A DNA stretch of 64,000 nt, taken from the NCBI GenBank assembly GCA_035363115.1, contig DAOSEM010000003.1, positions 124,001 to 188,000 on the forward strand. Reading direction: 5' to 3'. Every line of letters starts with the position of its first letter. The first letter of the stretch is position 1. The notes beneath the pieces were generated by a model. The model was not told the origin of the DNA. It worked only from the letters and a program-made list of their open reading frames with translations, and did no database searches. Below, piece by piece: positions 25,408-36,470 of the stretch. The translations under genes were made by a program, and so were the position numbers. This DNA comes from Syntrophales bacterium (GTDB lineage Bacteria; Desulfobacterota; Syntrophia; Syntrophales; PHBD01).

Positions 25408-25782
25408 ATGGACAAGGGATTAAAACTTCTGATTGTTGATGATTTCGCCACCATGAGGAAGGTGATCCGGAACATTCTCAAGCAGATCGGGTATGAGAAC
25501 GTCGTGGAGGCGGAAGACGGATCAATTGCGCTCCGAGTACTCAAGTCCCAGAAGATCGACCTGATCATCAGCGACTGGAACATGCCCAACATGACCGGCC
25601 TGGAACTCCTCAAGGCCGTCCGCGCCGATGAAGAGCTCAAGGCGACACCCTTCCTCATGGTCACGGCCGAGGCGCTGCAGGAAAACGTCGTGGCGGCGGT
25701 CAAGGCGGGGGTGAGCAATTACATCGTCAAGCCCTTCACGGCGGAAGCGATGAATGAAAAGCTGCAGAAAATTCTGGGGTAG
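25408..25782 (+). CDS. cheY: Chemotaxis response regulator CheY
   Basis: A 124-residue canonical CheY: DD at 11-12, phosphoacceptor Asp56 (ISDWNMPNMTG), Thr in MVTAEA and Lys in YIVKPF. Closest in character to motor-binding CheY proteins, more so than the receiver at 18552. It should carry the signal from CheA to FliM. It is sandwiched between two CheX-family genes (24 and 23 bases apart), as expected for a regulator and its phosphatases. Confidence 0.95.
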   Translation: MDKGLKLLIVDDFATMRKVIRNILKQIGYENVVEAEDGSIALRVLKSQKIDLIISDWNMPNMTGLELLKAVRADEELKATPFLMVTAEALQENVVAAVKAGVSNYIVKPFTAEAMNEKLQKILG

Positions 25783-25805
25783 TGAAGAACGGTTAGGAGA
25801 GACCT

Positions 25806-26279
25806 ATGGACGTTCGCTTTATCAATGCATTCCTGGCCGGCACCACGGATGTGCTCCAGATGATGGCTTTCGTGGAGCCGAGGCCGGGGAAGGCCTTCCT
25901 GAAGAAAGACAACGCGGCCAAGGGGGATGTCTCCGGCGTCATCGGCCTAACCGGTGCCGCTCGCGGTTCGCTGGCCCTCACGTTCAGCGAATCCTGCATT
26001 TTGAAGGTCGTTTCGAACATGCTGGGCGAGGAACAGACCTCCATCAACGGCGATGTCAAAGATGCTGTGGGGGAGCTGACCAACATGGTCTCCGGATCCG
26101 CCCGCAAGAAGCTGGAGTCGGAAGGCCTGAGCGTTACGGCAGCCATCCCCACGGTGGTGTCCGGCGGCGGGCATTCCATCCGGCACGTTCTCGGAGGCCC
26201 TTCCATCATCATTCCTTTTGAGACGGATTACGGTCCCTTTTTTGTGGATGTCTGCCTGATACTCGCCAACGGTTCCTGA
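25806..26279 (+). CDS. cheX: CheY-P phosphatase CheX
   Basis: A 157-residue single-domain CheX. Glu90 and Asn93 in GELTNMVSGSARK are the catalytic pair that positions water for CheY-P hydrolysis. The first 100 residues are closely similar to the N-terminal domain of the fusion at 8439 (both begin MDVR and share the GDVSG strand), so one probably arose from the other by duplication. It lies 23 bases after cheY. Confidence 0.92.
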   Translation: MDVRFINAFLAGTTDVLQMMAFVEPRPGKAFLKKDNAAKGDVSGVIGLTGAARGSLALTFSESCILKVVSNMLGEEQTSINGDVKDAVGELTNMVSGSARKKLESEGLSVTAAIPTVVSGGGHSIRHVLGGPSIIIPFETDYGPFFVDVCLILANGS

Positions 26280-26343
26280 AACGATTCCCCTCAAGGACGG
26301 TATCGGATCGATGAACGCGGTGAAACGACAACAAGCGGCGGGA

Positions 26344-26362
26344 ATCCCCCCCCCCGGGGGAT
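26344..26362. repeat. C-run/G-run palindrome in an intergenic gap
   Basis: A run of C residues is followed directly by five G residues, flanked by AT on both sides (AT-C...G-AT), within the 242-base gap between cheX and the next hybrid kinase. It may fold as a hairpin and partly terminate the cheX transcript, but there is no T-run. Nothing else is supported in the gap. Confidence 0.35.
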
Positions 26363-26521
26363 CGATCTTCTCCGGAACACCCGGGAAGTTCCCGGTCCGC
26401 GCGGCCCACGGCGATGACCTCTCCCGAACGGGACCAGGATAATCGCCGCATGGGTGATTGACCGGATCACCGGTCGTCTCCGGCCGGGCCGAAGGAAAGC
26501 GCCGACATCGGAGGAACCGTC

Positions 26522-29023
<2,502 letters not shown>

Positions 29024-29058
29024 GCCGTCATGAACGGCAGACGGAGGCGGGGTACCCC

Positions 29059-29934
29059 ATGGATGAGCGCCTGAAGCAGGTTGAAGCCTATATCGGCCGC
29101 ATGCCGAGCCTCTCCACGACAGTCGCGAAGGTCCTGGACATCTGCAACCGGCCGGACACGTCTCCCAACGACCTGAACCGGGTGATTTCACTCGATCCGG
29201 TCCTGACGGGAAGGGTGCTCCACCTGATCAATTCCGCATATTATTCCCTTCCCGACGAAGTGACGTCCCTCACCCGGGCCATCATCGTCCTGGGCATCAA
29301 CACCGTCAAGAACCTGGCCCTGAGCACGGCGATCCTGGAGGCTCTGGGAGGCGGCGGAGGCCGCAAGGCGCTGTCCATGGATGAGTTCTGGACCCACTCC
29401 ATCGGGGTGGGGGTGATTGCCAAATCCCTGGCGGCCCGGCAGGGCGTTCCCGCGATCCGGCGGGAGGAATACTTCGTGGCGGGTCTGCTCCACGACTTGG
29501 GGAAAATCCCCCTGAGCAGCGTGTTTCCGGATGATTACGGTGACGCGGTCGCATTGTTGGAGGACGGGACAGCCGAATCCAGCAGCGAGGCGGAGGAGCG
29601 GGTCCTGGGGATGAATCACGGGCGGATCGGCGTCCTGATCGCCGACAAATGGCGACAGGCGGAGTCCATGCGGGAAGTGATGCGCTGCCACCACGATCCC
29701 CCGGCCGCGAAGGACGAGTGGCGGCCCATGGTGACGATCGTCCGGCTGGCGGATGACTGCTATCATCTATTCAGGCGCTGCGGAAGCCGGGAACTCTCCG
29801 CGGACGATCCCCGGGTCGCCCGCCTGGGGGCGGAGACCGGGATGGACATGCCGGCGGTCGGGGAGCTCCGCGACGCCGTCACGGACGAAATCGAGCGGGC
29901 GAAGATATTCCTGAGCATCGCGGGGAAGGCCTGA
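29059..29934 (+). CDS. HDOD-domain signalling protein
   Basis: A 291-residue HDOD protein: MPSLSTTVAKVLDIC, LHLINSAYYSLP, LLHDLGKIPLS (an HD-like pair with preceding Leu-Leu) and a CHHDPP segment. The ATG at 29059 is preferred (GGAGG at 29043-29047, spacing eleven); a GTG at 29020 overlapping the kinase stop is the alternative. It sits between the two membrane kinases and one base before the metallo-hydrolase gene, a probable operon. Function is likely regulatory and is unassigned. Confidence 0.87.
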   Translation: MDERLKQVEAYIGRMPSLSTTVAKVLDICNRPDTSPNDLNRVISLDPVLTGRVLHLINSAYYSLPDEVTSLTRAIIVLGINTVKNLALSTAILEALGGGGGRKALSMDEFWTHSIGVGVIAKSLAARQGVPAIRREEYFVAGLLHDLGKIPLSSVFPDDYGDAVALLEDGTAESSSEAEERVLGMNHGRIGVLIADKWRQAESMREVMRCHHDPPAAKDEWRPMVTIVRLADDCYHLFRRCGSRELSADDPRVARLGAETGMDMPAVGELRDAVTDEIERAKIFLSIAGKA

Positions 29935-29935
29935 C

Positions 29936-30859
29936 ATGATGAAGATCCGGTTCTGGGGGGTTCGGGGATCCATCCCCTGCCCCGGGCCCGACACCGTCCA
30001 ATACGGCGGCAACACCCCCTGCATCGAGCTTCGGCTTGAAGGCTCCAGACGGACCGTGATCATCGACGCCGGTTCAGGCATCCGGGAACTGGGCAACCTC
30101 ATGATGGCCCGCGACCTCCCCGGGGGGCCGATCCGTGCCGACCTCTTTCTCACTCACACCCACTGGGACCACATCATGGGCTTTCCCTTCTTCACGCCCG
30201 TCTACGTTCCCGGAACGAGGATCAACATCTACGGGCCCGCGACCTATGAAGCGGAGACGATGCGGGATGTCATGGGCGGGCAGATGGCCTACCGGTACTT
30301 CCCGGTCCGCTGGACGGACCTGGCCGCGGAGATCCGGTATTTTGACCTGAAGGAAGAGCATATCGACCTGGGAGAGGGGCTCCGGGTCTCGACCATCTAT
30401 CTCAACCATCCCGTCCTGAGCCTGGGATACCGGTTCGAGCGGGAGGGCGCGGTTCTCTGCACCGTCTTCGACACGGAGCCGTTCCGGAACATCTTTGCGA
30501 CGGATCCCGACGATCCCTCCTACAGCGCGGAAATGGCCGCGGAGGGGGAAGCCGTTGCCAGGGAACGGAACCAGCGCCTCGAGGCGTTCTTCCGGGGCGC
30601 CGACTGCCTGGTCCATGACGCCCAGTACACCCGGGAGGAGTATGAAAACGGGAAAACCGGCTGGGGGCATTCGCCGATGGAGCACGCCATCGAGGCGGCC
30701 GGAAGGGCCGGTGTCGGGAAGCTGGTCCTTTTCCACCATGAGCCGATGCGGACCGATGCCGGGATGAACGCCCTGGCGGCAACACTCTGCCCGGCCGGCA
30801 CGGGAGGCCGGCCGGAGGTGCTGTTTGCCCGCGAGGGCCTGGAGTTGGATATCGGGTAA
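29936..30859 (+). CDS. Metallo-beta-lactamase-fold hydrolase
   Basis: A 307-residue MBL-fold protein. The metal-binding motif HTHWDH is at 74-79, with further ligand-type residues in LNHPVLSLGY, FDTEPF and LFHHEP. The N-terminus MKIRFWGVRGSIP identifies the branch often annotated as cyclic-nucleotide or phosphoribosyl cyclic phosphodiesterase-like. The substrate is unknown. In relatives this domain is often found beside or fused to signalling modules, which suits its place between an HDOD gene and a hybrid kinase. Its start overlaps nothing but follows the HDOD stop by one base. Confidence 0.85.
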   Translation: MMKIRFWGVRGSIPCPGPDTVQYGGNTPCIELRLEGSRRTVIIDAGSGIRELGNLMMARDLPGGPIRADLFLTHTHWDHIMGFPFFTPVYVPGTRINIYGPATYEAETMRDVMGGQMAYRYFPVRWTDLAAEIRYFDLKEEHIDLGEGLRVSTIYLNHPVLSLGYRFEREGAVLCTVFDTEPFRNIFATDPDDPSYSAEMAAEGEAVARERNQRLEAFFRGADCLVHDAQYTREEYENGKTGWGHSPMEHAIEAAGRAGVGKLVLFHHEPMRTDAGMNALAATLCPAGTGGRPEVLFAREGLELDIG

Positions 30860-30968
30860 CGCTCGCGACGTTAAAACGGAAACCGCTGCTGCTGCGATCC
30901 TGTCGCCGGGTCCGTGATGCCCTTCCGGAACGGGCACGGGTGGCAGAGCGGGAAAGGAGGCCTGCCGC

Positions 30969-33860
30969 ATGCCGATGGATGTTTTGACGACGCTCCGCTC
31001 CTGGCTCCGTCCCCCCGTGTTTCCGGACGACGAGTTCCAGACCCGCGCGGCCGGGGTGCTCGCCACCATGCTGGCGTTCATGCTCGCGCTGGTGCTTTTT
31101 TCCCTCCTTGTCGGAGTCCCCTTCATCTACGGTGAGAAACTGGCCAGCGCCGCCACCAGCCTGTTTGCCCTGCTCGTCGTCCTGGGCGGCTACCTGCTGA
31201 TGCACCGCCGGCGCATCCGCGCGGCCGGCGCGTTCGTGATCGCCGGGCTCTGGATCCACTTCCTCGCGGTCGTCATCCTGGGCAGCGGCATGAAAGACAC
31301 GAACCTGGTCCAGTTCGTCGTCCTGCCGGCCGTGGCGGGGCTGATCCTGGGCTGGCGGGCGGCCGTCTGGACGATCGCACTGGCCGTCCTGACCTGCCTC
31401 ACGCTGGCCGTCCTGGAGATCCGGGGAGTCCTGCCGCTGTACTTTTTCCCCCAGCCGCCCCTGGCCCGCTGGATCACCCTCGCCTTCGGCATCGTCCTCC
31501 TGGCGGCGACGCTCCGTCAATCCTTCCGGGCGCAGGAGGACCTGCTGCGGTCCGCCCGGGAGCAGCTCTCGGAACGCAAGAAGGCCGAGGAGGCACTGCA
31601 GCGGAGGACGGAGCAGGTGTCCGCCGTCACTGCCAGCCTGCCGGGTCTCGTCTATCAGTTCTATGCCCGCCCGAACGGCGAGATGGGGCTTTCTTACCTA
31701 AGCGACCGGGCCGCGGAGCTTTTTGGATTATCCAGGGACACGGCGGCATTCTTCGAGGAGTTTTCCTCCCGGGTCCACCCCGACGACCACAAACGATTCG
31801 TGGATTCGATTGCGGAGTCGGTCGCAGCCTTTCGCCGATGGGATTTCGAGGGCCGGTACGTGAGAGATTCCGGTGATGTAATGTGGTTCCGGGGCCTGTC
31901 CGTGCCGACATGGAGGGGAGATGAGGTCGTCTTCAACGGGATCCTCCTGGATGTGACGGACCGCCGGGCGGCGGAAGAGGCGCTCCGGAGGACCGAGCAA
32001 CGCTACAGCACGATCCTCGAGGAGATCGAGGAAGGCTACGTCGAGTTCGACATCGGCGGGCATGTCACCTTCTGCAACGAATCCTTCCGGCGGGCCATGG
32101 GCTACGGGGAGGAGGAGATCCTCGGCTCCAGCTACAAACAATTCACGGCGGACGAGGACGTGCGCAGGCACATTGCCCGGGCCTATGGCGAGATGTTCCT
32201 CACAGGGGCGCCCATCCGGAGATATGAGCTGGACCTTCTCTCCAGGAAGGGGGAGCGTCGCACCGTCGAGCACTCCGCATCGGTTATCCGGGATGCGGAC
32301 GGTCGTCCCGCGGGTTTCCGGGGCGTTTTCCGCGACATCACGGAACGGGTCCGCGCGGAGGAGCAGTACCGCATCATGGCGAACAACTCCCAGGCGGGGG
32401 AGTTTATCGCCATCGGCGGGACGTTCCGGTTCGTAAACCGCCACGTGCTGCAGTACACGGGTCTCTCGGAGAAGGATCTGATCGGGACCTCCACCCGGGA
32501 GATCGTGCACCCGGGGGACCGGGACATGGTGAGGACGAAGGCGCGGCGGATGCTGAGAGGGGAACCGGGTCCGCCCTACGAGTACCGGATCGTAAACGGG
32601 AGCGGAGAGATCCGCTGGATTCTCGAGTCGGTGACGTCGGTTACCTACCAGGGGCAGGCGGCGGTCCTGGGCAACAACATGGACGTTACGGAGATCCGGG
32701 AGGCCCGGGAGAAGCTGGAGCACATGCAGGAGCAGCTGCTGCAGGCACAGAAGCTGGAGTCCCTGGGGACGCTGGCGGGAGGGATTGCCCATGACTTCAA
32801 CAACCTCCTCATGGGGATCCAGGGGTATGCGTCGCTGATGATGCTGGACCTGGAGGAGGGGCATCCGCACCTTGAGAAGCTGAAGGCGATCGAGTCGCAG
32901 GTCCGGAGCGGGTCGGAACTGACGCGCCAGCTCCTGGGGCTTGCGCGCGGCGGACGTTACGAGGTGAAGCCGACGGACCTGAACGAGCTGGTGGCGAAGA
33001 CAGCCAGAATGTTCGGCCGGACAAAAAAGGAGATCCGGGTCGACGAGAAGTACGATGGATCGCTGTGGAGCGTGGAGGTGGACCGGGGCCAGCTGGAGCA
33101 GGTGTTTCTGAACCTGTTCGTGAACGCGTGGCAGGCGATGCCCGGGGGAGGGGACCTGAGCCTGGAGACGTCGAACGTGGAGCTGGATGATGTGTTTTGC
33201 CGGATATACGGGATTGGGGCGGGCCGCTACGTGAAGGTGTCCGTATCGGACACGGGGGTCGGGATGGACGAGCGGACGCTGCAGCGGATCTTCGATCCGT
33301 TTTTCACGACGAAGGGGATGGGCCGGGGAACGGGCCTGGGACTGGCGTCGGCATACGGCATCCTGAAAGGTCACGGGGGGATCATCACCGTGTCCAGTGA
33401 GCCCGGCCGGGGGACGACGTTCGAGGTGTATCTCCCGGCGACGGGGGAGGCTGTCTTGCGGGAAGAGCCGGCACCGTCGGGGATCGAGCGGGGCCGGGGG
33501 GTGATTCTGGTGGTGGATGATGAGCCGATGGTCCGGGAGGTGACGCGGGAGATGCTGACGGGGCTGGGATACCAGGTCCTGACAGCGGAGAGCGGTCCGG
33601 AGGCTCTGGAGGTTTTCGGATCCCGGGGGTCGGAGATCGACGTGGTGATCCTGGACATGATCATGCCGGGGATGGGCGGCGGCGAGGTGAATGATGCACT
33701 GCAGGCGATGCGGCCGGGGGTCCGGGTCCTTCTGTCAAGCGGGTACAGCCTGGAGGGCCAGGCCTCGGAGATCCTGGAGAAGGGGGTCCAGGGGTTTCTC
33801 CAGAAGCCGTTCCGCCTGGACGAGCTTTCCCGGAAGATCCGCGAGGTCATCGAAGCCTGA
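30969..33860 (+). CDS. Membrane hybrid sensor histidine kinase with three PAS domains
   Basis: A 963-residue paralogue of the kinase at 26522. The same N-terminal membrane domain of about six segments (30-52, 60-78, 87-104, 114-129, 133-149, 168-182) has LPLYFFPQPP and Trp168. Three PAS regions (about 215-331, 340-460, 464-575) precede HisKA (His608), HATPase (Asn719, DTGVGM at 761) and a receiver (DD at 850-851, Asp896). From the last PAS to the end it is strongly similar to 26522 at DNA level. It has AAAGGAGG eight bases before the ATG and converges with motB. Confidence 0.9.
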   Translation: MPMDVLTTLRSWLRPPVFPDDEFQTRAAGVLATMLAFMLALVLFSLLVGVPFIYGEKLASAATSLFALLVVLGGYLLMHRRRIRAAGAFVIAGLWIHFLAVVILGSGMKDTNLVQFVVLPAVAGLILGWRAAVWTIALAVLTCLTLAVLEIRGVLPLYFFPQPPLARWITLAFGIVLLAATLRQSFRAQEDLLRSAREQLSERKKAEEALQRRTEQVSAVTASLPGLVYQFYARPNGEMGLSYLSDRAAELFGLSRDTAAFFEEFSSRVHPDDHKRFVDSIAESVAAFRRWDFEGRYVRDSGDVMWFRGLSVPTWRGDEVVFNGILLDVTDRRAAEEALRRTEQRYSTILEEIEEGYVEFDIGGHVTFCNESFRRAMGYGEEEILGSSYKQFTADEDVRRHIARAYGEMFLTGAPIRRYELDLLSRKGERRTVEHSASVIRDADGRPAGFRGVFRDITERVRAEEQYRIMANNSQAGEFIAIGGTFRFVNRHVLQYTGLSEKDLIGTSTREIVHPGDRDMVRTKARRMLRGEPGPPYEYRIVNGSGEIRWILESVTSVTYQGQAAVLGNNMDVTEIREAREKLEHMQEQLLQAQKLESLGTLAGGIAHDFNNLLMGIQGYASLMMLDLEEGHPHLEKLKAIESQVRSGSELTRQLLGLARGGRYEVKPTDLNELVAKTARMFGRTKKEIRVDEKYDGSLWSVEVDRGQLEQVFLNLFVNAWQAMPGGGDLSLETSNVELDDVFCRIYGIGAGRYVKVSVSDTGVGMDERTLQRIFDPFFTTKGMGRGTGLGLASAYGILKGHGGIITVSSEPGRGTTFEVYLPATGEAVLREEPAPSGIERGRGVILVVDDEPMVREVTREMLTGLGYQVLTAESGPEALEVFGSRGSEIDVVILDMIMPGMGGGEVNDALQAMRPGVRVLLSSGYSLEGQASEILEKGVQGFLQKPFRLDELSRKIREVIEA

Positions 33861-33924
33861 GCACGAAAGAACTCTGGCGGACGATGCTCCTGCGGCAGGA
33901 AAGCGGGTATGGCGGGTCCCGCGC

Positions 33925-34815
33925 TCAGCGGGACGCGGGAGCGGAGCCGCCCTGGGTCGGGCCCTGTGAAGGTGCCGGCGGCGCTTCCGATGTTCCCGTT
34001 CCCACCTGGGTGGCCGCCGGGATCGGCACGGTCGCGCCGGGAGGAATGGGCGGTGCCGCCGGGGGCGATGCCGCGGTTCCTTCTCCCTGCAGGACGATCA
34101 CGCTGATGCGCCGGTTCCGGGGGTCCTTGGGATTCTCCTTGATGTAGAGCTCCTGGTCCGCGTAGCCGACGACCCGGGCGATCTTGCCGGGGTCGACGCC
34201 GTCGTTCTCCATTTCCCGACGTGCGGCGGATGCCCGGGCCGTGGAAAGCTCCCAGTTCGTGATCTGGGATCCCCGGAACGGGGCCGAGTCCGTGTGTCCC
34301 TCCACGGCGATCCGGTTCGGCAGCTCCCGGAGGTTTTCCGAAACAAGGTTGAGGATCGTCCTGGCCTTGTCGGTCAGGTCCGCACTGCCGCTCTGGAACA
34401 TCGTGCTGCCCTCCAGGTCGATGATCTGGATGCGAACCCCTCCCTCGATGATGTCCACCTGAACCTGGTCCTTCAGTTGCCCCAGCTTTTCGTCCACGGC
34501 TTTCTTGAGCTTCGTTGCCAGGTCCTGGGGGCCCAGGCGGATGGCCTTGTTGGTCAGGGTCAGGACCGCGGCGTTCTTGTCCATGAAAGAGCGGCCACCT
34601 GCGGACTCCTCTTTAAATACATTGAAATTCTTGAAATATTCGGAAACGGCAAGCTTCTTGTCGGGCGAAACCATGGTGATCAGCCACAGGAGAAGGAAAA
34701 AGGCCATCATGGCCGTGACGAAATCGGCGTAGGCCACCTTCCAGGAGCCGCCGTGATGCTCGGCGTGCTTCTTCTTCTTGATCCTGCGGATGACGATGGG
34801 AGCGCGATCTTCCAT
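33925..34815 (-). CDS. motB: Flagellar stator protein MotB
   Basis: A 296-residue MotB. A basic N-terminus (RRIKKKKHAEHH) precedes the single membrane helix YADFVTAMMAFFLLLWLI with the essential ion-conducting Asp31. The OmpA-type peptidoglycan-binding domain (about 125-240) shows VEGHTDSAPF, NWELSTARA and NRRISVIV. A Pro/Ala/Gly-rich tail of about 50 residues ends the protein. It forms the stator with the MotA encoded 20 bases upstream. A 7-bp hairpin (33916-33934) overlaps its 3' end. Confidence 0.95.
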   Translation of the reverse strand: MEDRAPIVIRRIKKKKHAEHHGGSWKVAYADFVTAMMAFFLLLWLITMVSPDKKLAVSEYFKNFNVFKEESAGGRSFMDKNAAVLTLTNKAIRLGPQDLATKLKKAVDEKLGQLKDQVQVDIIEGGVRIQIIDLEGSTMFQSGSADLTDKARTILNLVSENLRELPNRIAVEGHTDSAPFRGSQITNWELSTARASAARREMENDGVDPGKIARVVGYADQELYIKENPKDPRNRRISVIVLQGEGTAASPPAAPPIPPGATVPIPAATQVGTGTSEAPPAPSQGPTQGGSAPASR

Positions 34816-34835
34816 GCCGGTTTCCTCCGCTGCGG

Positions 34836-35693
34836 TCAGCGCTTCGCTTTCCGCAGGGCCGCCTCGACATCGAGGAAGCTGGGCTTGTCGTGGGAGGGGA
34901 TGACCCTCCGTCCGAATTCAATGGCCACCTTCGGCGCCGCCCCGCCGATGAAGGCGATCAGCGCGGCCTTGTAGACCTGGAGGTACTGGATCTCCTCCAT
35001 GGCCTTGTGCTCCATGTTCCGGCCCATGGGTCCGACAAACCCGTAGCACAGAAGGACGCCGAGAAAGGTTCCCACCAGGGCCGCCCCGATGCTGTGCCCG
35101 AGGACCTCCGGCGGGGCGCCGATCTTTCCCATGGTCAGAACGACGCCCAGGACCGCGGCGACAATACCGAGTCCGGGGAGGCCGTCGGCCACGAAGGTCA
35201 CGGTCTTGGAGGGATTGATCATCTCTTCGAAATGCCCTTCGATTTCCGTGTCCATGAGGGCCTCCAACTCGTGGGGGGCGATGGTCGTGGTCATGACCAT
35301 CCGGAGCGTGTCCGTCACGAGGCCGATGGCGCGGGGGTTCTTCAGGATCTTGGGATATTTGTTGAACAGGGCGCTCTTTTCCGGCTGGTCCACGTCCGAT
35401 TCGACGGAGACCAGCCCCTCCTGGCGGATCTTGTAGAAGAGGCCGTTGAGAAGCATCAGGGCCTCCAGGTAGTCCGCGGATCCGAGGGACTTGCCCGTGA
35501 AGAGGTCGAGGAACGAAGCCATGATGCTCTTGAGCAGTTTCATGGGCGTCGCGATGATGAGGCCTCCGATGGCCGCCCCGCCGATGATGACGAGCTCCGC
35601 GGGCTGGAAGAGGACCGAGAGGTTCCCATGCTCCATGAGGTAGCCGCCGATGACGGCGACCAGTACGACGACGCAACCGATGATGACGATCAT
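34836..35693 (-). CDS. motA: Flagellar stator protein MotA
   Basis: A 285-residue MotA of the long, E. coli-like class. Membrane segments lie at about 1-20, 33-52, 168-190 and 200-222; the cytoplasmic loop between segments two and three carries charged residues for FliG contact. GLPGLGIVAAVLGVVLTMG is the conserved third segment. It is translated between a PilZ-protein gene (three bases upstream) and motB, so stator production is coupled to a likely cyclic-di-GMP receptor. Confidence 0.95.
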   Translation of the reverse strand: MIVIIGCVVVLVAVIGGYLMEHGNLSVLFQPAELVIIGGAAIGGLIIATPMKLLKSIMASFLDLFTGKSLGSADYLEALMLLNGLFYKIRQEGLVSVESDVDQPEKSALFNKYPKILKNPRAIGLVTDTLRMVMTTTIAPHELEALMDTEIEGHFEEMINPSKTVTFVADGLPGLGIVAAVLGVVLTMGKIGAPPEVLGHSIGAALVGTFLGVLLCYGFVGPMGRNMEHKAMEEIQYLQVYKAALIAFIGGAAPKVAIEFGRRVIPSHDKPSFLDVEAALRKAKR

Positions 35694-35696
35694 GAA

Positions 35697-36245
35697 CTAC
35701 TCCGCCTGCCTTTTTTCACGGAGGATTTCCCTCTCGCGCTCGAATACGAACCGGACGATCTCGTCGCGGATCTGGTCGTCCATTTTTACGAAGGATGTGG
35801 CTATAATATGCCCGCTGGTCTGCCGGTCCACCTTGATGACCTCCCCGTAGGCAAAGAGGGCCGCCGGCTGGTTTACGGTGAGGATCATCTTGATCTCCAC
35901 CATGTCCCCCGGTTCGAACGGCTCCGCCGAGGAGAAGCTCATGCCGCTTCCGCTGATCTGGACCGCCTTGGATTGGAGGGACTGAAAGCCCTCGGCGTGG
36001 ATCGTCAGCAGCCGTACAATGCCGTCCAGCTTGTTGTTGAGCATCTTCAGCCATTCATAAAGGATACGGTCTCCGATTTCGGGGACGGGAACGTTCGATC
36101 CCGTGAGCAGGGAATCCCCTGCCATACGGCAGCGCACGATGGGACGCTCCTCCGGCAGGATCTTGCGGAAAGACATGGGGATATACGCATACACTCTCGA
36201 GAATTCCCTGCGGTTTGCCGATGTTTCCTTTTCCATGGGTGTCAT
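35697..36245 (-). CDS. PilZ-domain protein heading the motAB operon
   Basis: A 182-residue protein. The cyclic-di-GMP arm motif RxxxR is at 13-17 (RREFSR), and the xSxxG loop at 96-101 (QISGSG, Gln replacing Asp or Asn). These motifs are 79 residues apart instead of roughly 20-30; the intervening stretch (about 55-92, DRILYEWLKMLNNKLDG and following) looks helical. PilZ proteins next to stator genes commonly slow motors when cyclic di-GMP is high. The start at 36245 (MTPMEK) is chosen over an upstream ATG because AGGA precedes it. It ends in a Glu/Arg-rich helix. Confidence 0.82.
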   Translation of the reverse strand: MTPMEKETSANRREFSRVYAYIPMSFRKILPEERPIVRCRMAGDSLLTGSNVPVPEIGDRILYEWLKMLNNKLDGIVRLLTIHAEGFQSLQSKAVQISGSGMSFSSAEPFEPGDMVEIKMILTVNQPAALFAYGEVIKVDRQTSGHIIATSFVKMDDQIRDEIVRFVFEREREILREKRQAE

Positions 36246-36309
36246 CTCATCCTTTTGTATTCCGTGTTCGTGTGTGGCTCGAACCGACATCGCTTCGACC
36301 CGGTTTTAA

Positions 36310-36325
36310 TGCAAAGGAAATGCCA
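36310..36325 (-). promoter_or_regulatory. Sigma-54-type promoter of pilZ-motA-motB
   Basis: Minus strand TGGCAT-TTCCT-TTGCA, one mismatch from TGGCAC-N5-TTGCW, exact spacing. Start would be near 36299, 54 bases before the pilZ ATG. It is divergent from, and 36 bases away from, the promoter at 36362. Confidence 0.75.
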
Positions 36326-36361
36326 GGAGGACGGCCAGGGTGCAGTCCTCTCATGATGGAA

Positions 36362-36377
36362 TGGTATGCAACTTGCT
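36362..36377 (+). promoter_or_regulatory. Sigma-54-type promoter of the TPR-flrBC operon
   Basis: TGGTAT-GCAAC-TTGCT, GG-N10-GC spacing exact, two mismatches at weakly conserved positions. The start would be near 36388, ahead of the GTG at 36471. This placement also argues against the ATG at 36366, which lies inside the promoter. Confidence 0.7.
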
Positions 36378-36470
36378 TTTCCAGGGTCGGGATCCTTGCG
36401 GATCTTCATCTTGTCTGCATTCAACCACCCGTCTCCGCAGGCCGGGGACGGATCTTCACGGGAGGGAAAG

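Noticed and set aside
36366..36470. ATG at 36366 as the start of the TPR protein
   Set aside because: It lies within the sigma-54-type promoter and has no ribosome-binding site; the GTG at 36471 has GGAGG at good spacing.
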